NCBI RefSeq assembly: GCF_007004625.1
Contig: NZ_VIFV01000003.1
Span: forward strand, 1-64,000
Origin: Planococcus salinarum
GTDB taxonomy: Bacteria > Bacillota > Bacilli > Bacillales_A > Planococcaceae
Direction: 5' to 3'
Length of the DNA stretch: 64,000 bases
Shown here: positions 1 to 8,206 of the stretch, in pieces
Layout of the letters: each line of letters starts with the position of its first letter
Numbering within the stretch: position 1 is the stretch's first letter
Made by a program: the position numbers and the translations under genes
The notes under the pieces: model-generated
Told to the model about the DNA's origin: nothing
Database searches by the model: none
What the model saw: only the letters and a program-made list of their open reading frames with translations

Positions 1-141
1 ATCCGTGTTAAGATGGGTGTAGGTCATTCGTGGTCACTCCTATGTTTTTCTTTGGTCGGAAAATACATTTAGAGTGTACCACGAATGGCTTTTTCAGTTG
101 TCTAGCTTAATTTTACAATCGGCGTATTATAAAAAGTTTAC

Positions 142-170
142 ACCCCCATAAAACGGGTAGAACGAGCGAA
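142..170 (+). promoter_or_regulatory. candidate SigI-type autoregulatory promoter
   Basis: An ACCCCC box lies at 142-147 and a CGAA box at 167-170, about 95 bases before sigI. My recollection of sigma-I promoters in Bacillus is a C-rich -35 and a CGAA -10, and sigI is autoregulated there, so this is the most likely autoregulatory promoter. The 19-base gap is a little long. A weaker SigA-like TACAAT (222-227) is also present closer to the gene. Confidence 0.4.
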
Positions 171-264
171 TCATTATAATAGGAGATATTGTTCATGCTT
201 TTCATTTTTTCTGAATCTCGGTACAATCATTAGTATTGAGAAAAAATGAAAAGAGGTGAACCGC

Positions 265-1014
265 ATGTTGCTTTCTGTCCTGACCGGCTATTTTGGCCGC
301 GGCAATAAGAACAATGCTGAAAATTTGGCCTTACAAGCCCAGAATGGCGATACAGACGCAATGGAGGACTTGCTTCTGTCCTATTCCCCTTTTATGAAGA
401 AGACGGCAGGGCAGGTATGCAAGAGGTTCATCGATGACCACGATGAGGAATTCAGTATTGCGATGTCGGCTTTCCATGAAGCGGTCAATGGATTTAATGA
501 AGAACAAAACGCTTCTTTTCTGACATTTGCCCATATGGTGATCCGTCGGAGAATCATTGATTTTATCCGAAAGGAAAGCCGCCGGAACGAATTTCCCCAT
601 GATTTCCATGGTCTCGCAGAAGAGGATGGCTACCGGAGCGGCATTGATGCATCAGCTTCAGTTAAATATTATTCTGAGCAGCAGAACGCTGCCGCCCGCA
701 AAGAAGAAATTGCTGAATACGAACGGATTCTCTCGGATTACGGAATGACTTTTCAGGACTTGGTAAAAGTTTCTCCGTCACATGAAGATGCCCGGTCAAC
801 CGCGGTGCAGATAGCGCAATTGGTAGCCGAAACAGAAGAATATTGTCAATTTCTCCAAAACAAAAAGAAACTGCCCGTTAAAGAGATAGAACAGCTGGTT
901 GAAGTTTCGAGAAAAACGATTGAACGCAATAGAAAATACATAATTGCGGTTGCGTTGTTGATGATGAGCGATTTGCATCATTTGAAGGAATATTTAAAGG
1001 AGCGGTTGCGCTGA
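265..1014 (+). CDS. sigI: RNA polymerase sigma factor SigI
   Basis: Alternative sigma factor of the sigma-I group, which in Bacillus turns on heat and cell-envelope genes and is held inactive by RsgI. The protein is 249 residues, close to the 251 of B. subtilis SigI. A region-2 core rich in Arg (IRRRIIDFIRKESRR) lies near residues 93-107 and a C-terminal helix-turn-helix near 206-233 (EIEQLVEVSRKTIERNRKY). The frame is open from a GTG at 256, but the ribosome site AGAGGTGA (252-259) overlaps that codon and sits five bases before ATG 265, so 265 is preferred. The stop overlaps the rsgI start (ATGA), which gives translational coupling. Identity is supported by family features and by the rsgI and ktrD neighbours. 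Confidence 0.93.
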   Translation: MLLSVLTGYFGRGNKNNAENLALQAQNGDTDAMEDLLLSYSPFMKKTAGQVCKRFIDDHDEEFSIAMSAFHEAVNGFNEEQNASFLTFAHMVIRRRIIDFIRKESRRNEFPHDFHGLAEEDGYRSGIDASASVKYYSEQQNAAARKEEIAEYERILSDYGMTFQDLVKVSPSHEDARSTAVQIAQLVAETEEYCQFLQNKKKLPVKEIEQLVEVSRKTIERNRKYIIAVALLMMSDLHHLKEYLKERLR

Positions 1015-2153
1015 TGAGAATGCTAAAAGGGCTGTGTATCGAACTGAATGAAGATTATTCTGTTTTCATCGGACCAAATGGGGAATTTGTCCATGGAACA
1101 CCTGCCCGGATCACCGCCGTAGGTGAAGAAAGCTATTTTTATCCAAAGCAGGAAGTGCCGTTGAAAAAACGGAAAGCGATGAATCCGGTATGGGCGCCGA
1201 TTATGGCTGCTGCAGCAGTGGCGGTGCTGTTTCTTTCTGTACTGTTGCCGAGGCAGGAAGCGTTTGCTTATGTCCAGGTCCAGGTCAACCCCGGCATTGA
1301 ACTGGGAATTGATGAAACCTACGAAGTGATATCCATGCGAGAGTTGAACGAAGATGGCCGGGAAGTGATCGGAGAGCTGGGAGAATGGAAGCATCATCCG
1401 CTCGAGGAAATTCTTGATGAAGTCATTGGTTTAGCGATGGAAGAAACCACAGACGAAATTGTAATCACAACGGTTGCCGACGACGAAGATGCAATTGCGG
1501 ACGAAGCAGTGGTGAATTCAGTAATGGCAATTTCAGCCAAAGTTATGGCTGGAAATGTCACGGTCAAACTGAAAGAAGCTTCCAGAACACAATGGAGAAC
1601 GTCAGTCGAAAAGAATGTGCCTGTCGGGCAATTGATCAGCGATTCGAAAAGTATAAAAAACAACAAGCCCGAAGAGCAGACAATTAAAAAGCCGGCAGAA
1701 AAACCGTTGAAAGCAAAAGAGAAAAAGGCTACTGACGATCAGCCAAAGAAAAATGAGTCCCAATCAGAAGAACAAGTGCCGAAAAAAGAACAGAAAACAC
1801 CAGTAAACAAAGAGAAAACTGTACCGACAGGGCAAGAGAAACGCCAGGAAACTCCGGAAGCCGAAAATGGGAAACTTCTACCGTCAGGCCAGGACAAGCG
1901 CACAGAAGTACAAGGCCAGAAGAAGAAGGATGAAGACAGCATTGAATCCGATAAGCCTGAGCCGAAAAAAGCTGAGGCTCAAAAGGAGAAAGAAGTGGCT
2001 CCCGCCCCGCAAAAAAAGAAGGATGAAACCGGTGGAAGTAAAGAAAAAGCCGAAGGCAAAGATGATTCTTCTCCAGCAAAAAGCATCAAAGATCAACCTA
2101 AGCCGGGAATTGCGGGGCCCCAAAATTCCGCAGGAAAAAAGGGTTCCAAATAA
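1014..2153 (+). CDS. rsgI: membrane anti-sigma factor RsgI
   Basis: Single-pass membrane anti-sigma factor that binds SigI through its cytoplasmic N terminus. Residues 1-50 match the RsgI N-terminal domain, one hydrophobic segment lies near 60-78, and the extracytoplasmic part begins with the typical RsgI sequence around VNPGIELGID (residues 90-105). From about residue 205 to the end (379) the chain is a low-complexity Lys/Glu/Pro/Gln tail, likely extended and wall-penetrating. In clostridial RsgI proteins this position carries carbohydrate-binding domains; here there is no recognisable folded domain. AAAGGAG at 996-1002 precedes the ATG, which overlaps the sigI stop. Confidence 0.92.
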   Translation: MRMLKGLCIELNEDYSVFIGPNGEFVHGTPARITAVGEESYFYPKQEVPLKKRKAMNPVWAPIMAAAAVAVLFLSVLLPRQEAFAYVQVQVNPGIELGIDETYEVISMRELNEDGREVIGELGEWKHHPLEEILDEVIGLAMEETTDEIVITTVADDEDAIADEAVVNSVMAISAKVMAGNVTVKLKEASRTQWRTSVEKNVPVGQLISDSKSIKNNKPEEQTIKKPAEKPLKAKEKKATDDQPKKNESQSEEQVPKKEQKTPVNKEKTVPTGQEKRQETPEAENGKLLPSGQDKRTEVQGQKKKDEDSIESDKPEPKKAEAQKEKEVAPAPQKKKDETGGSKEKAEGKDDSSPAKSIKDQPKPGIAGPQNSAGKKGSK

Positions 2154-2230
2154 ATTGATACAGCAGACAACCCCGGGGACAGTGGCAATGAAACGTATCG
2201 ATGAGGTAAAATAAGGGGAATGATAGGATA

Positions 2231-2262
2231 AAACAGCAGAAGCATCTTTTCTGCTGTTTTTT
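2231..2262 (+). terminator. Rho-independent terminator after sigI-rsgI
   Basis: AAACAGCAG pairs with CTGCTGTTT around a short loop, followed by a T-run; it closes the sigI-rsgI unit before ktrD. Confidence 0.8.
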
Positions 2263-2356
2263 GAATGGAAACAGAAGAATTTCCGATTTCTCTTTCTTTT
2301 TTCAAATACTTTACTTAGAATAGGTAGATAACCGAAGTCGAAAGGATTTCCAACAT

Positions 2357-3706
2357 ATGAATAAATCATTTCAAAAACTCCGTAATTTAACACCTGCACA
2401 GGCAATTGCTGCTTATTATTTCGCCGCTATCAGCATCTCTTTCCTGTTGTTGCGGCTGCCTGGCGTTCATCAGGAAGGGGTCAATATACCACTTATTGAC
2501 ACCCTGTTCACTGCTATCAGCGCTGTCAGCGTAACAGGGCTGACGGTCATCAATATTTCAGAAACTTATTCGGTTTTTGGAATTATCCTTATTATGTTCA
2601 TCCTGCAGCTTGGAGGCATCGGAATCATGTCGATCGGGACCTTTTTCTGGTTGTTGATCGGCAAACGGATAGGCCTCCGCGAGCGCCAGTTGATTATGGT
2701 CGACCACAATCAACTCAGCATGTCAGGAGTAGTCAAACTGATCCGCAATATCATTTCGATCCTGCTGCTGATTGAACTGATCGGTGCCATCATTCTTACT
2801 TTGCACTTTACGCAATACTACGATACGTTCAGTGAAGCCTTGCTGCAGGGAGTTTTTGCCTCTGTCACAGCAACAACAAACGGCGGTTTTGATATTACCG
2901 GCGCATCGCTGGTGCCTTATTTCAATGATTATTTTGTTCAGGTAGTGAATATGATGCTGATTATCCTGGGCGCAATTGGTTTCCCGGTGCTGATTGAATT
3001 GAAGGAGTTTTTATCCAATAAGGACAAAACATTCCGGTTTTCACTTTTCACCAAAATTACAGTCAGTACCTTCGGAATTCTGCTGGCAATCGGTACGTTG
3101 GGGATTTTGGCTCTCGAATCCTTCAAGGCTTTCAAGGGCATGACCTGGCACGAAACGCTTTTTGCCGCAACTTTCCATTCGGTATCGTCACGATCCGGTG
3201 GTCTTGTGACATTCGATATCACACAATTCGATGAGGCTACAAATGTATTCATCAGTGTTCTGATGTTCATTGGAGCGTCACCAAGCTCCGCAGGAGGCGG
3301 CATCCGGACAACGACTTTGGCCATAGCGTTCCTGTTTCTCATTAACTTTGCCCGAAGCAGAAACACAATACAGATTTTCAAACGGGAAATCCAACTGGTT
3401 GATGTTTTCCGTTCTTATGCTGTAATCATTCTGGCGATATTCATGGTCATTGTTTCAACGATGATCCTGTTCATCACAGAACCGGAAGCATCAGCAATTG
3501 AAATCATTTTCGAGATAACCAGTGCCTTTGGAACCTGTGGCATGTCGCTGGGCATCACTGATGATCTGTCTTCCGTGGGCAAGGTGACAGTTATGGTTCT
3601 CATGTTCATAGGCCGGGTCGGCTTGATCTCCTTCCTGTTTACCATCGGCGGCAAAATGGACCCAACAAAATTCCATTATCCGAAAGAGCGCGTCATCATT
3701 GGATAA
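2357..3706 (+). CDS. ktrD: Ktr potassium uptake system, channel subunit KtrD
   Basis: Ion-translocating membrane subunit of a Ktr-type Na+/K+-dependent potassium uptake system. The length (449 residues) equals that of B. subtilis KtrD. The four pore-loop repeats with their filter glycines can be read near residues 57-62 (SVTGLT), 169-179 (SVTATTNGGF), 274-286 (SVSSRSGGL) and 387-397 (SAFGTCGMSLG); the flexible gating loop GASPSSAGGGIRTTT is near 306-320. The RCK partner KtrC is encoded about 33 kb away (35815-36474), as in B. subtilis where ktrC and ktrD are unlinked. AAAGGA at 2341-2346 precedes the ATG. Position next to sigI-rsgI agrees with B. subtilis order. Confidence 0.93.
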   Translation: MNKSFQKLRNLTPAQAIAAYYFAAISISFLLLRLPGVHQEGVNIPLIDTLFTAISAVSVTGLTVINISETYSVFGIILIMFILQLGGIGIMSIGTFFWLLIGKRIGLRERQLIMVDHNQLSMSGVVKLIRNIISILLLIELIGAIILTLHFTQYYDTFSEALLQGVFASVTATTNGGFDITGASLVPYFNDYFVQVVNMMLIILGAIGFPVLIELKEFLSNKDKTFRFSLFTKITVSTFGILLAIGTLGILALESFKAFKGMTWHETLFAATFHSVSSRSGGLVTFDITQFDEATNVFISVLMFIGASPSSAGGGIRTTTLAIAFLFLINFARSRNTIQIFKREIQLVDVFRSYAVIILAIFMVIVSTMILFITEPEASAIEIIFEITSAFGTCGMSLGITDDLSSVGKVTVMVLMFIGRVGLISFLFTIGGKMDPTKFHYPKERVIIG

Positions 3707-3795
3707 TCATCCAATAAGCCCGAAGGATGCCATTTTCTTGGAAAAGGGCTATAATTTATTTTATAGCGGTTACTAAGTGGAAAAGAGTGGATGAA

Positions 3796-4239
3796 ATGAA
3801 TGAAGAAATAAGGAGATCCTTAAAATTGTTTATCGTGATGTCACGCGCCCATAAGGCGATTACGGAGCAGGCCAACCAATTTTTCCAGGCGAACGGCGTC
3901 AATCCGACTGAATTTGCAGTACTCGAATTGCTTTACCATAAAGGCAAACAGCCGCTTCAAAAAATTGGCGGAAAGATCCTGTTGGCCAGCGGATCAATCA
4001 CTTACGTAATCGATAAACTGGAAAAACGGGGATATATTACGAGAGTCAACTGCCCGTCAGACCGTCGTGTGACTTATGCCGAAATTTCGGAAGAAGGCAA
4101 GGAATTCATGGCGCGTATTTTTCCTGAACACGAGAAGAACCTTCACGAACTGACAAGCTCCCTGTCAGCAGAAGAAAAAGACCAGGCAATCGAATTGATG
4201 AAAAAGCTGGGGCTTTCCATTAAAGACTTGTCGTATTGA
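3796..4239 (+). CDS. mhqR: MarR-family regulator, MhqR/YkvE type
   Basis: Dimeric winged-helix repressor, 147 residues. The DNA-recognition segment and wing lie near residues 55-95 (LLASGSITYVIDKLEKRGY followed by SDRRVTY, the MarR wing). The sequence looks most like MhqR/YkvE, which represses quinone- and thiol-stress genes in B. subtilis, and in that genome mhqR lies in the same neighbourhood. The target genes of MhqR are not beside it here. The frame is open from 3727, but ATG 3796 has GAGTGG five bases upstream and gives the usual family length. MarR membership is secure, the MhqR name less so. Confidence 0.8.
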   Translation: MNEEIRRSLKLFIVMSRAHKAITEQANQFFQANGVNPTEFAVLELLYHKGKQPLQKIGGKILLASGSITYVIDKLEKRGYITRVNCPSDRRVTYAEISEEGKEFMARIFPEHEKNLHELTSSLSAEEKDQAIELMKKLGLSIKDLSY

Positions 4240-4245
4240 ACAATT

Positions 4246-4285
4246 GAAAAAACGGCTTTCCTGAAATATCAGGAAAGCCGTTTTT
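4246..4285. terminator. bidirectional terminator between the MarR gene and the lipoprotein gene
   Basis: AACGGCTTTCCTGA pairs with TCAGGAAAGCCGTT around a three-base loop; A-run on the left and T-run on the right serve convergent genes. Confidence 0.9.
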
Positions 4286-4286
4286 C

Positions 4287-4979
4287 TTATTTGTGGGTTG
4301 GAACGATCGTTTTGCCCATATTCAGAAATTCTTCTGTAACACTTGCATCGGTAAGATCAAAAATAGTGAGTTTGACTACCAGGCCGTCTTTCTCAAATGC
4401 AACTCCTGTAACTTTCCCATTTTCAGTAGGAATTTCATAGACGGAAGAATTTTTGAATTCAGCCCCATCCAATGCCGGTAATTCCGTCAGTTCGGCATTT
4501 TCATTGGAGGCCTGGACTGTTTGCTGAATCGATTCTTCAGCAAACGCAAAATCTGCCTCATCAGGTTTGAAAGTTTCAATGCGCATGAACAATGCATCGT
4601 TTTCCGTTGAATAGACGACATCTTTATTCGGCTCTTCTGCTGTCAGTTCGTAAGCAGGCAATAGATAAAGTTCGTATGATTGCGAATCGCTGACAGTCAA
4701 AGTTCCTTCATTCACTGCAGGGTTGTCTTCGGCAGGTTGCTCAGCAGGTTCTTCACTGTCTTCACTTGCTCCAGCCGGGTCTGTATCCTGTTCAGTACTT
4801 TCATCCTGTTCAGCTTCTTCTTCGGTGCCTTCTTCTATAGTGGAGGTGTCATTCTGTTCTCCTACGGTTTCAGTAGGCGTTTCTTCAGTTGTCACTTCAG
4901 ACGTTTCGTCCGTTCCGCAAGCTGCCACTAAGCCGCTGACAGCCAAAACGGATGCTGCCAAAAATAATTTTTTATTCAT
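4287..4979 (-). CDS. putative lipoprotein with acidic linker
   Basis: I do not recognise the family. The 230-residue product has a lipoprotein signal with lipobox VAAC and Cys21, then a Thr/Glu/Asp-rich linker to about residue 85, then a compact C-terminal domain of about 140 residues with alternating polar and hydrophobic segments. It should be tethered to the outer face of the membrane. The frame extends to 5018, but ATG 4979 has a strong AAAGGGAGTG upstream and starts directly with the signal peptide. It is convergent with the MarR gene and upstream of nothing on the same strand except the CPBP gene 61 bases away. Confidence 0.75.
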   Translation of the reverse strand: MNKKLFLAASVLAVSGLVAACGTDETSEVTTEETPTETVGEQNDTSTIEEGTEEEAEQDESTEQDTDPAGASEDSEEPAEQPAEDNPAVNEGTLTVSDSQSYELYLLPAYELTAEEPNKDVVYSTENDALFMRIETFKPDEADFAFAEESIQQTVQASNENAELTELPALDGAEFKNSSVYEIPTENGKVTGVAFEKDGLVVKLTIFDLTDASVTEEFLNMGKTIVPTHK

Positions 4980-5040
4980 AATAAATTCACTCCCTTTGTA
5001 AAGTAGACGCTTGAACATGAAAATCGTTTCACTATTATTT

Positions 5041-5646
5041 TCAAAAAGGGAAAATAATAAATATTAAGACCATCAGCACTAAATGCGCGATGATAAGCAA
5101 CGGCATGCTTTTTGTCTTTTCGTAAAGATAACCAAGAATCAATCCGACTGCCGTACCTGCGAATACTCCCGGCCAAAAACCTGCCAGCCATAATGTGAAG
5201 CCGAATAAAACGGCTGCAAGGGGGATGGCAATGGAAACCGGGATGTATTGCTTCAGTTGCTGCTGAACAAATCCTCTCCAGAACAATTCCTCGCCAGGCA
5301 CGACGATAAACATCAATAACAGCAAGTGCCAGACGGATTCGGGAGTGAAAATCGACAGGAATTCAGCAGTGGCACTGGCCGATCCGACACCCAGCGCCTG
5401 CAGTAAGTAGTATCCCGCAAACAGCACAGCATACATGGCGACAGCCGCAGCTATTCCATACGCGAATGACTTGAGTGTGCGCATTTCATCCATGATTTCA
5501 CTGTAAACGATGGCAGCCGACATCAGGATTAACAGCGCGAAGGTATACATATACCAAAACACAGAGATATCCTGGAATGCCAAGTGGTAGAGGCCATATG
5601 CAATCGGGAGCATGAATACAAGTTTGTGGTTCTTTAAAAAGCGCAT
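5041..5646 (-). CDS. CPBP-family intramembrane metalloprotease-like protein
   Basis: Membrane protein of the CPBP (CAAX protease and bacteriocin-processing) family, 201 residues with about six hydrophobic segments. Motif 1 is intact as EELFWR (Glu119, Glu120, Arg124). Motif 2, normally FxxxH, reads FGFTL at 148-152, so its His is replaced by Leu152. Motif 3 keeps His188 but has Met192 where Asn is usual. The loss of metal or catalytic residues means protease activity is doubtful. AGGAGG stands ahead of ATG 5646. Role unknown; family members act on peptides or in bacteriocin immunity. Confidence 0.75.
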   Translation of the reverse strand: MRFLKNHKLVFMLPIAYGLYHLAFQDISVFWYMYTFALLILMSAAIVYSEIMDEMRTLKSFAYGIAAAVAMYAVLFAGYYLLQALGVGSASATAEFLSIFTPESVWHLLLLMFIVVPGEELFWRGFVQQQLKQYIPVSIAIPLAAVLFGFTLWLAGFWPGVFAGTAVGLILGYLYEKTKSMPLLIIAHLVLMVLIFIIFPF

Positions 5647-5833
5647 TGTTAATTATCCTCCTATAATGTAAAAGGCAAGTTTTGCCGTTTTATGGTAAAA
5701 GAATGAATGTCCATAAACAATGCTTGCTGTATAATAAATGGAAGAGCCTGTCTGGGCTCCGGCAAACTCTTTGTCCGATATGTATTATAGCAGACTTGAA
5801 GGACTGGAAATATTGTTAAAGGAGATTTGGTAA

Positions 5834-6022
5834 ATGACAGATTACAATGAATTATTAGATCGGTTAAAATCAGGAGAAATCGAGTCGATTACGGTCGAAA
5901 AAGATGAATTTCTTTCATTCCGCACCGTATTGATCGCACGTGAGGATTTCAAGCATTTTCGTGGAGAAGCGTTCCATCACGGAAAAACCATTTACAAATA
6001 TACAGAAGAACCGAGCAAATAA
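5834..6022 (+). CDS. small conserved-looking protein of unknown function
   Basis: Encodes 62 residues, charged and soluble, starting MTDYNELLDRLKSGEIES. An AAAGGAG site (5818-5824) lies nine bases before the ATG, and the composition is that of a real small protein (few rare residues, a predicted helix then strands). I do not recognise the family. It precedes the MoxR operon by 92 bases but is separated from it by a repeat-like segment. Confidence 0.65.
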   Translation: MTDYNELLDRLKSGEIESITVEKDEFLSFRTVLIAREDFKHFRGEAFHHGKTIYKYTEEPSK

Positions 6023-6027
6023 GTAAA

Positions 6028-6092
6028 CTATAGAAGTTGAACAAAAGGAGGGTGCTTTACAGATCGCTTCGGCGCTTTGAACAAAGGCGAAG
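6028..6092. repeat. fragment of a degenerate dispersed element
   Basis: Begins ACTATAGAAGTTGAAC and contains CTTTACAGATCGCTTCGGCG. A similar order of words (CTTGAACAAAAGAG, CTTTACAGAACGCTTCGACG) occurs at 52222-52263, and the reverse complement of ACTATAGAAGGTCAAC occurs at 52338-52353. Confidence 0.45.
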
Positions 6093-6114
6093 ATAATAAA
6101 AAGGGGTGCGTTGA

Positions 6115-7050
6115 ATGGGGAATTTGAGAGAAGTAAAAGAACATTTGAATCATTTGGTCGTGGGGCGCGAAAAAGAAATCGATTTTATGTTGATTGCATT
6201 GATCCAGCAGGGACATGTATTGCTCGAAAGTGTCCCGGGTTCAGGAAAAACCTGGATGGCGAAAGCATTCGCCGGTTCGTTCAATGGATTGTTCCGCAGA
6301 CTGCAATTCACACCTGACGTTCTGCCTTCCGATGTGACGGGAATCCGTTTCTTCAATCCGAAAAATCAGGAATTTGAGTTGCGGCCGGGAGCGGTGATGG
6401 CCAATATACTACTGGCGGATGAAATCAACCGGGCAACGCCCAGAACGCAATCGAGCCTTTTGGAATCGATGGAGGAAAAACAGGCGACCATCGATGGTGA
6501 AACCCTGCAGTTGCCACGGCCTTTCATGGTTATTGCCACTCAAAACCCGGTTGAATCCCAACAGGGAACTTTTCCGCTGCCGGCTGCCCAATTGGACCGG
6601 TTCCTATTCCGTTTGGAAATCGGCTACCCTGATTACGACGAAGAAATGGCGATTATCCGAAATTTCAGAGACAATGTATCGCACAAAAAAGAAATCCTGA
6701 ACATCGCATCAATTGAAGATGTTGCTGCCTGGTCGGAAGGCGCGGGACGCGTCAGTGTACACGAAGATATCGAGAAGTATATCCTCAATCTGGTGCGGGC
6801 AACGCGCGAGCATCCGTCAATCGAATTGGGACTCAGTTCCAGAGCAGCACTTGCATTGGTTCATGCCGCTCAGGGCAGAGCCTATTTGGAAGGACGTGAT
6901 TTTGTCACGCCTGATGACGTCAAATATATACTGGCACCAGTCGCCGTCCACCGCCTCCTGCTGACTGTGGAAGGGATGCTGGTCCACGAACCGGAAGCAT
7001 TGCTCGAAGACATATCCGCTTCCGTGGCATCACCGGTCGAGGCCTATTGA
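6115..7050 (+). CDS. MoxR-family AAA+ ATPase (first locus, YeaC-like)
   Basis: MoxR AAA+ proteins act as chaperone-like ATPases that remodel or activate VWA/DUF58 partner proteins. The 311-residue protein has Walker A VPGSGKTW at 40-47, Walker B ILLADEINRA near 98-107, and sensor-1 VIATQNP near 139-145. GGGGTG (6102-6107) precedes ATG 6115. It is the first gene of a three-gene operon; the next gene, encoding a DUF58 protein, starts one base after its stop. This matches B. subtilis yeaC-yeaD-yebA in order. A second MoxR gene at 23128 shares the motifs. Physiological role is not established. Confidence 0.9.
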   Translation: MGNLREVKEHLNHLVVGREKEIDFMLIALIQQGHVLLESVPGSGKTWMAKAFAGSFNGLFRRLQFTPDVLPSDVTGIRFFNPKNQEFELRPGAVMANILLADEINRATPRTQSSLLESMEEKQATIDGETLQLPRPFMVIATQNPVESQQGTFPLPAAQLDRFLFRLEIGYPDYDEEMAIIRNFRDNVSHKKEILNIASIEDVAAWSEGAGRVSVHEDIEKYILNLVRATREHPSIELGLSSRAALALVHAAQGRAYLEGRDFVTPDDVKYILAPVAVHRLLLTVEGMLVHEPEALLEDISASVASPVEAY

Positions 7051-7051
7051 A

Positions 7052-8206
7052 ATGGACTGGATCCGCCATGATTATGGAATAAAAAACACAAAATGGGCAC
7101 TCAGTTTCCTTGTCGTTCTTTTTTTTATGGCTATGGTGTTCCTCCAATTTGCGGCAGCAGCATTGACGGCATTCATCGCTGTTATCGTGCTGCTTCAATT
7201 GGCTTATTTCGCAAAAATGGGGGATAAGCTCATCTTTAAAAACACTAAAGTCAGAAAACGGGTTTTGAATGGAGGGAATTCTGATTGGGAATTGGCTTTT
7301 GAAAACAACGGGCTGCCGATTTGGGGAGGCAACCTTAAAATCTGGTTTGTTGATTCGGTTTTGCCGGCCGGACAGGAAACGGGCAATTACACGGAACTTG
7401 TCGAGATGGATATTCCTTTTACCGTCGGGCGTAAAGAGACCATCGTATTGAAAGTCCCGATCACCGGCAACCGGAGGGGCCTGGCACGCATCAAAAAGAT
7501 GGAGCTGTCGATTCCTCACCCTTTTGGCCATGGCAGCCTGTTGCTTGAATATGGCGCTATGGTGCTGCAGGAGCATCTTGTGTACCCGAAACTGCGCAAG
7601 TACCAATTTCGTTATGCACCGTCCAAACAAAAACCCGGTCAATTCAATTTGCGCCATTCACTGTTCGAAGATCCATTCCAGCCGATCGGCACACGCGATT
7701 ACGTATCGACTGACCAGTTTAATCAGATTCACTGGAAAGCGAGCGCAAGGCTGCAGACCTACCAGACAAAGGTTTTCAACCATGTGGCAAATGAAGCGAT
7801 GCTGTTTGTGCTCAATGTCGCGGACCGCTACGCGGCGATATCAAATCTGGAAGAACGAATCGAAGAACTGGCATCGTATATTGAAAATTGCTTTTCAGAA
7901 AGTGTCCCCTATGCCATCGCAATTAATGTCCGCTCTGCGGGCAAGATGCCATATCTTTATCTGCCGCCGGGGGAAGGAAGCCGTCAGAGACAGAATGCGC
8001 TGGAACTGCTTTCCGTCATTTCGAAAAACAATTCCACAATGCCTTTTAATTCAATGATTGCGCATCTGGATCTGCATACGGAATTGCCTTACACGACGTA
8101 TCTGTTGACGGACAATATTGAAAGCATCCGCAGCTACATCTCCAAATGGAGCAGAAAAACGGAATTAAAAATATTGCGCAATGACGTGGGGAGGGGGATT
8201 GCATGA
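7052..8206 (+). CDS. DUF58 membrane protein (YeaD-like)
   Basis: Presumed partner of the MoxR ATPase. The 384-residue chain has two N-terminal hydrophobic segments (about 16-50) and a cytoplasmic C-terminal part containing the DUF58 core GTRDYVSTDQF near 213-223 and HWKASARLQ near 227-235. DUF58 domains are distantly related to VWA folds. Starts one base after the MoxR gene and overlaps the following gene (ATGA), so the three are co-translated. Confidence 0.88.
   Translation: MDWIRHDYGIKNTKWALSFLVVLFFMAMVFLQFAAAALTAFIAVIVLLQLAYFAKMGDKLIFKNTKVRKRVLNGGNSDWELAFENNGLPIWGGNLKIWFVDSVLPAGQETGNYTELVEMDIPFTVGRKETIVLKVPITGNRRGLARIKKMELSIPHPFGHGSLLLEYGAMVLQEHLVYPKLRKYQFRYAPSKQKPGQFNLRHSLFEDPFQPIGTRDYVSTDQFNQIHWKASARLQTYQTKVFNHVANEAMLFVLNVADRYAAISNLEERIEELASYIENCFSESVPYAIAINVRSAGKMPYLYLPPGEGSRQRQNALELLSVISKNNSTMPFNSMIAHLDLHTELPYTTYLLTDNIESIRSYISKWSRKTELKILRNDVGRGIA

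Noticed and set aside
2263-2356. c-di-AMP (ydaO-type) riboswitch before ktrD
   Set aside because: The gap after the rsgI terminator is under 100 bases and shows no large structured leader.
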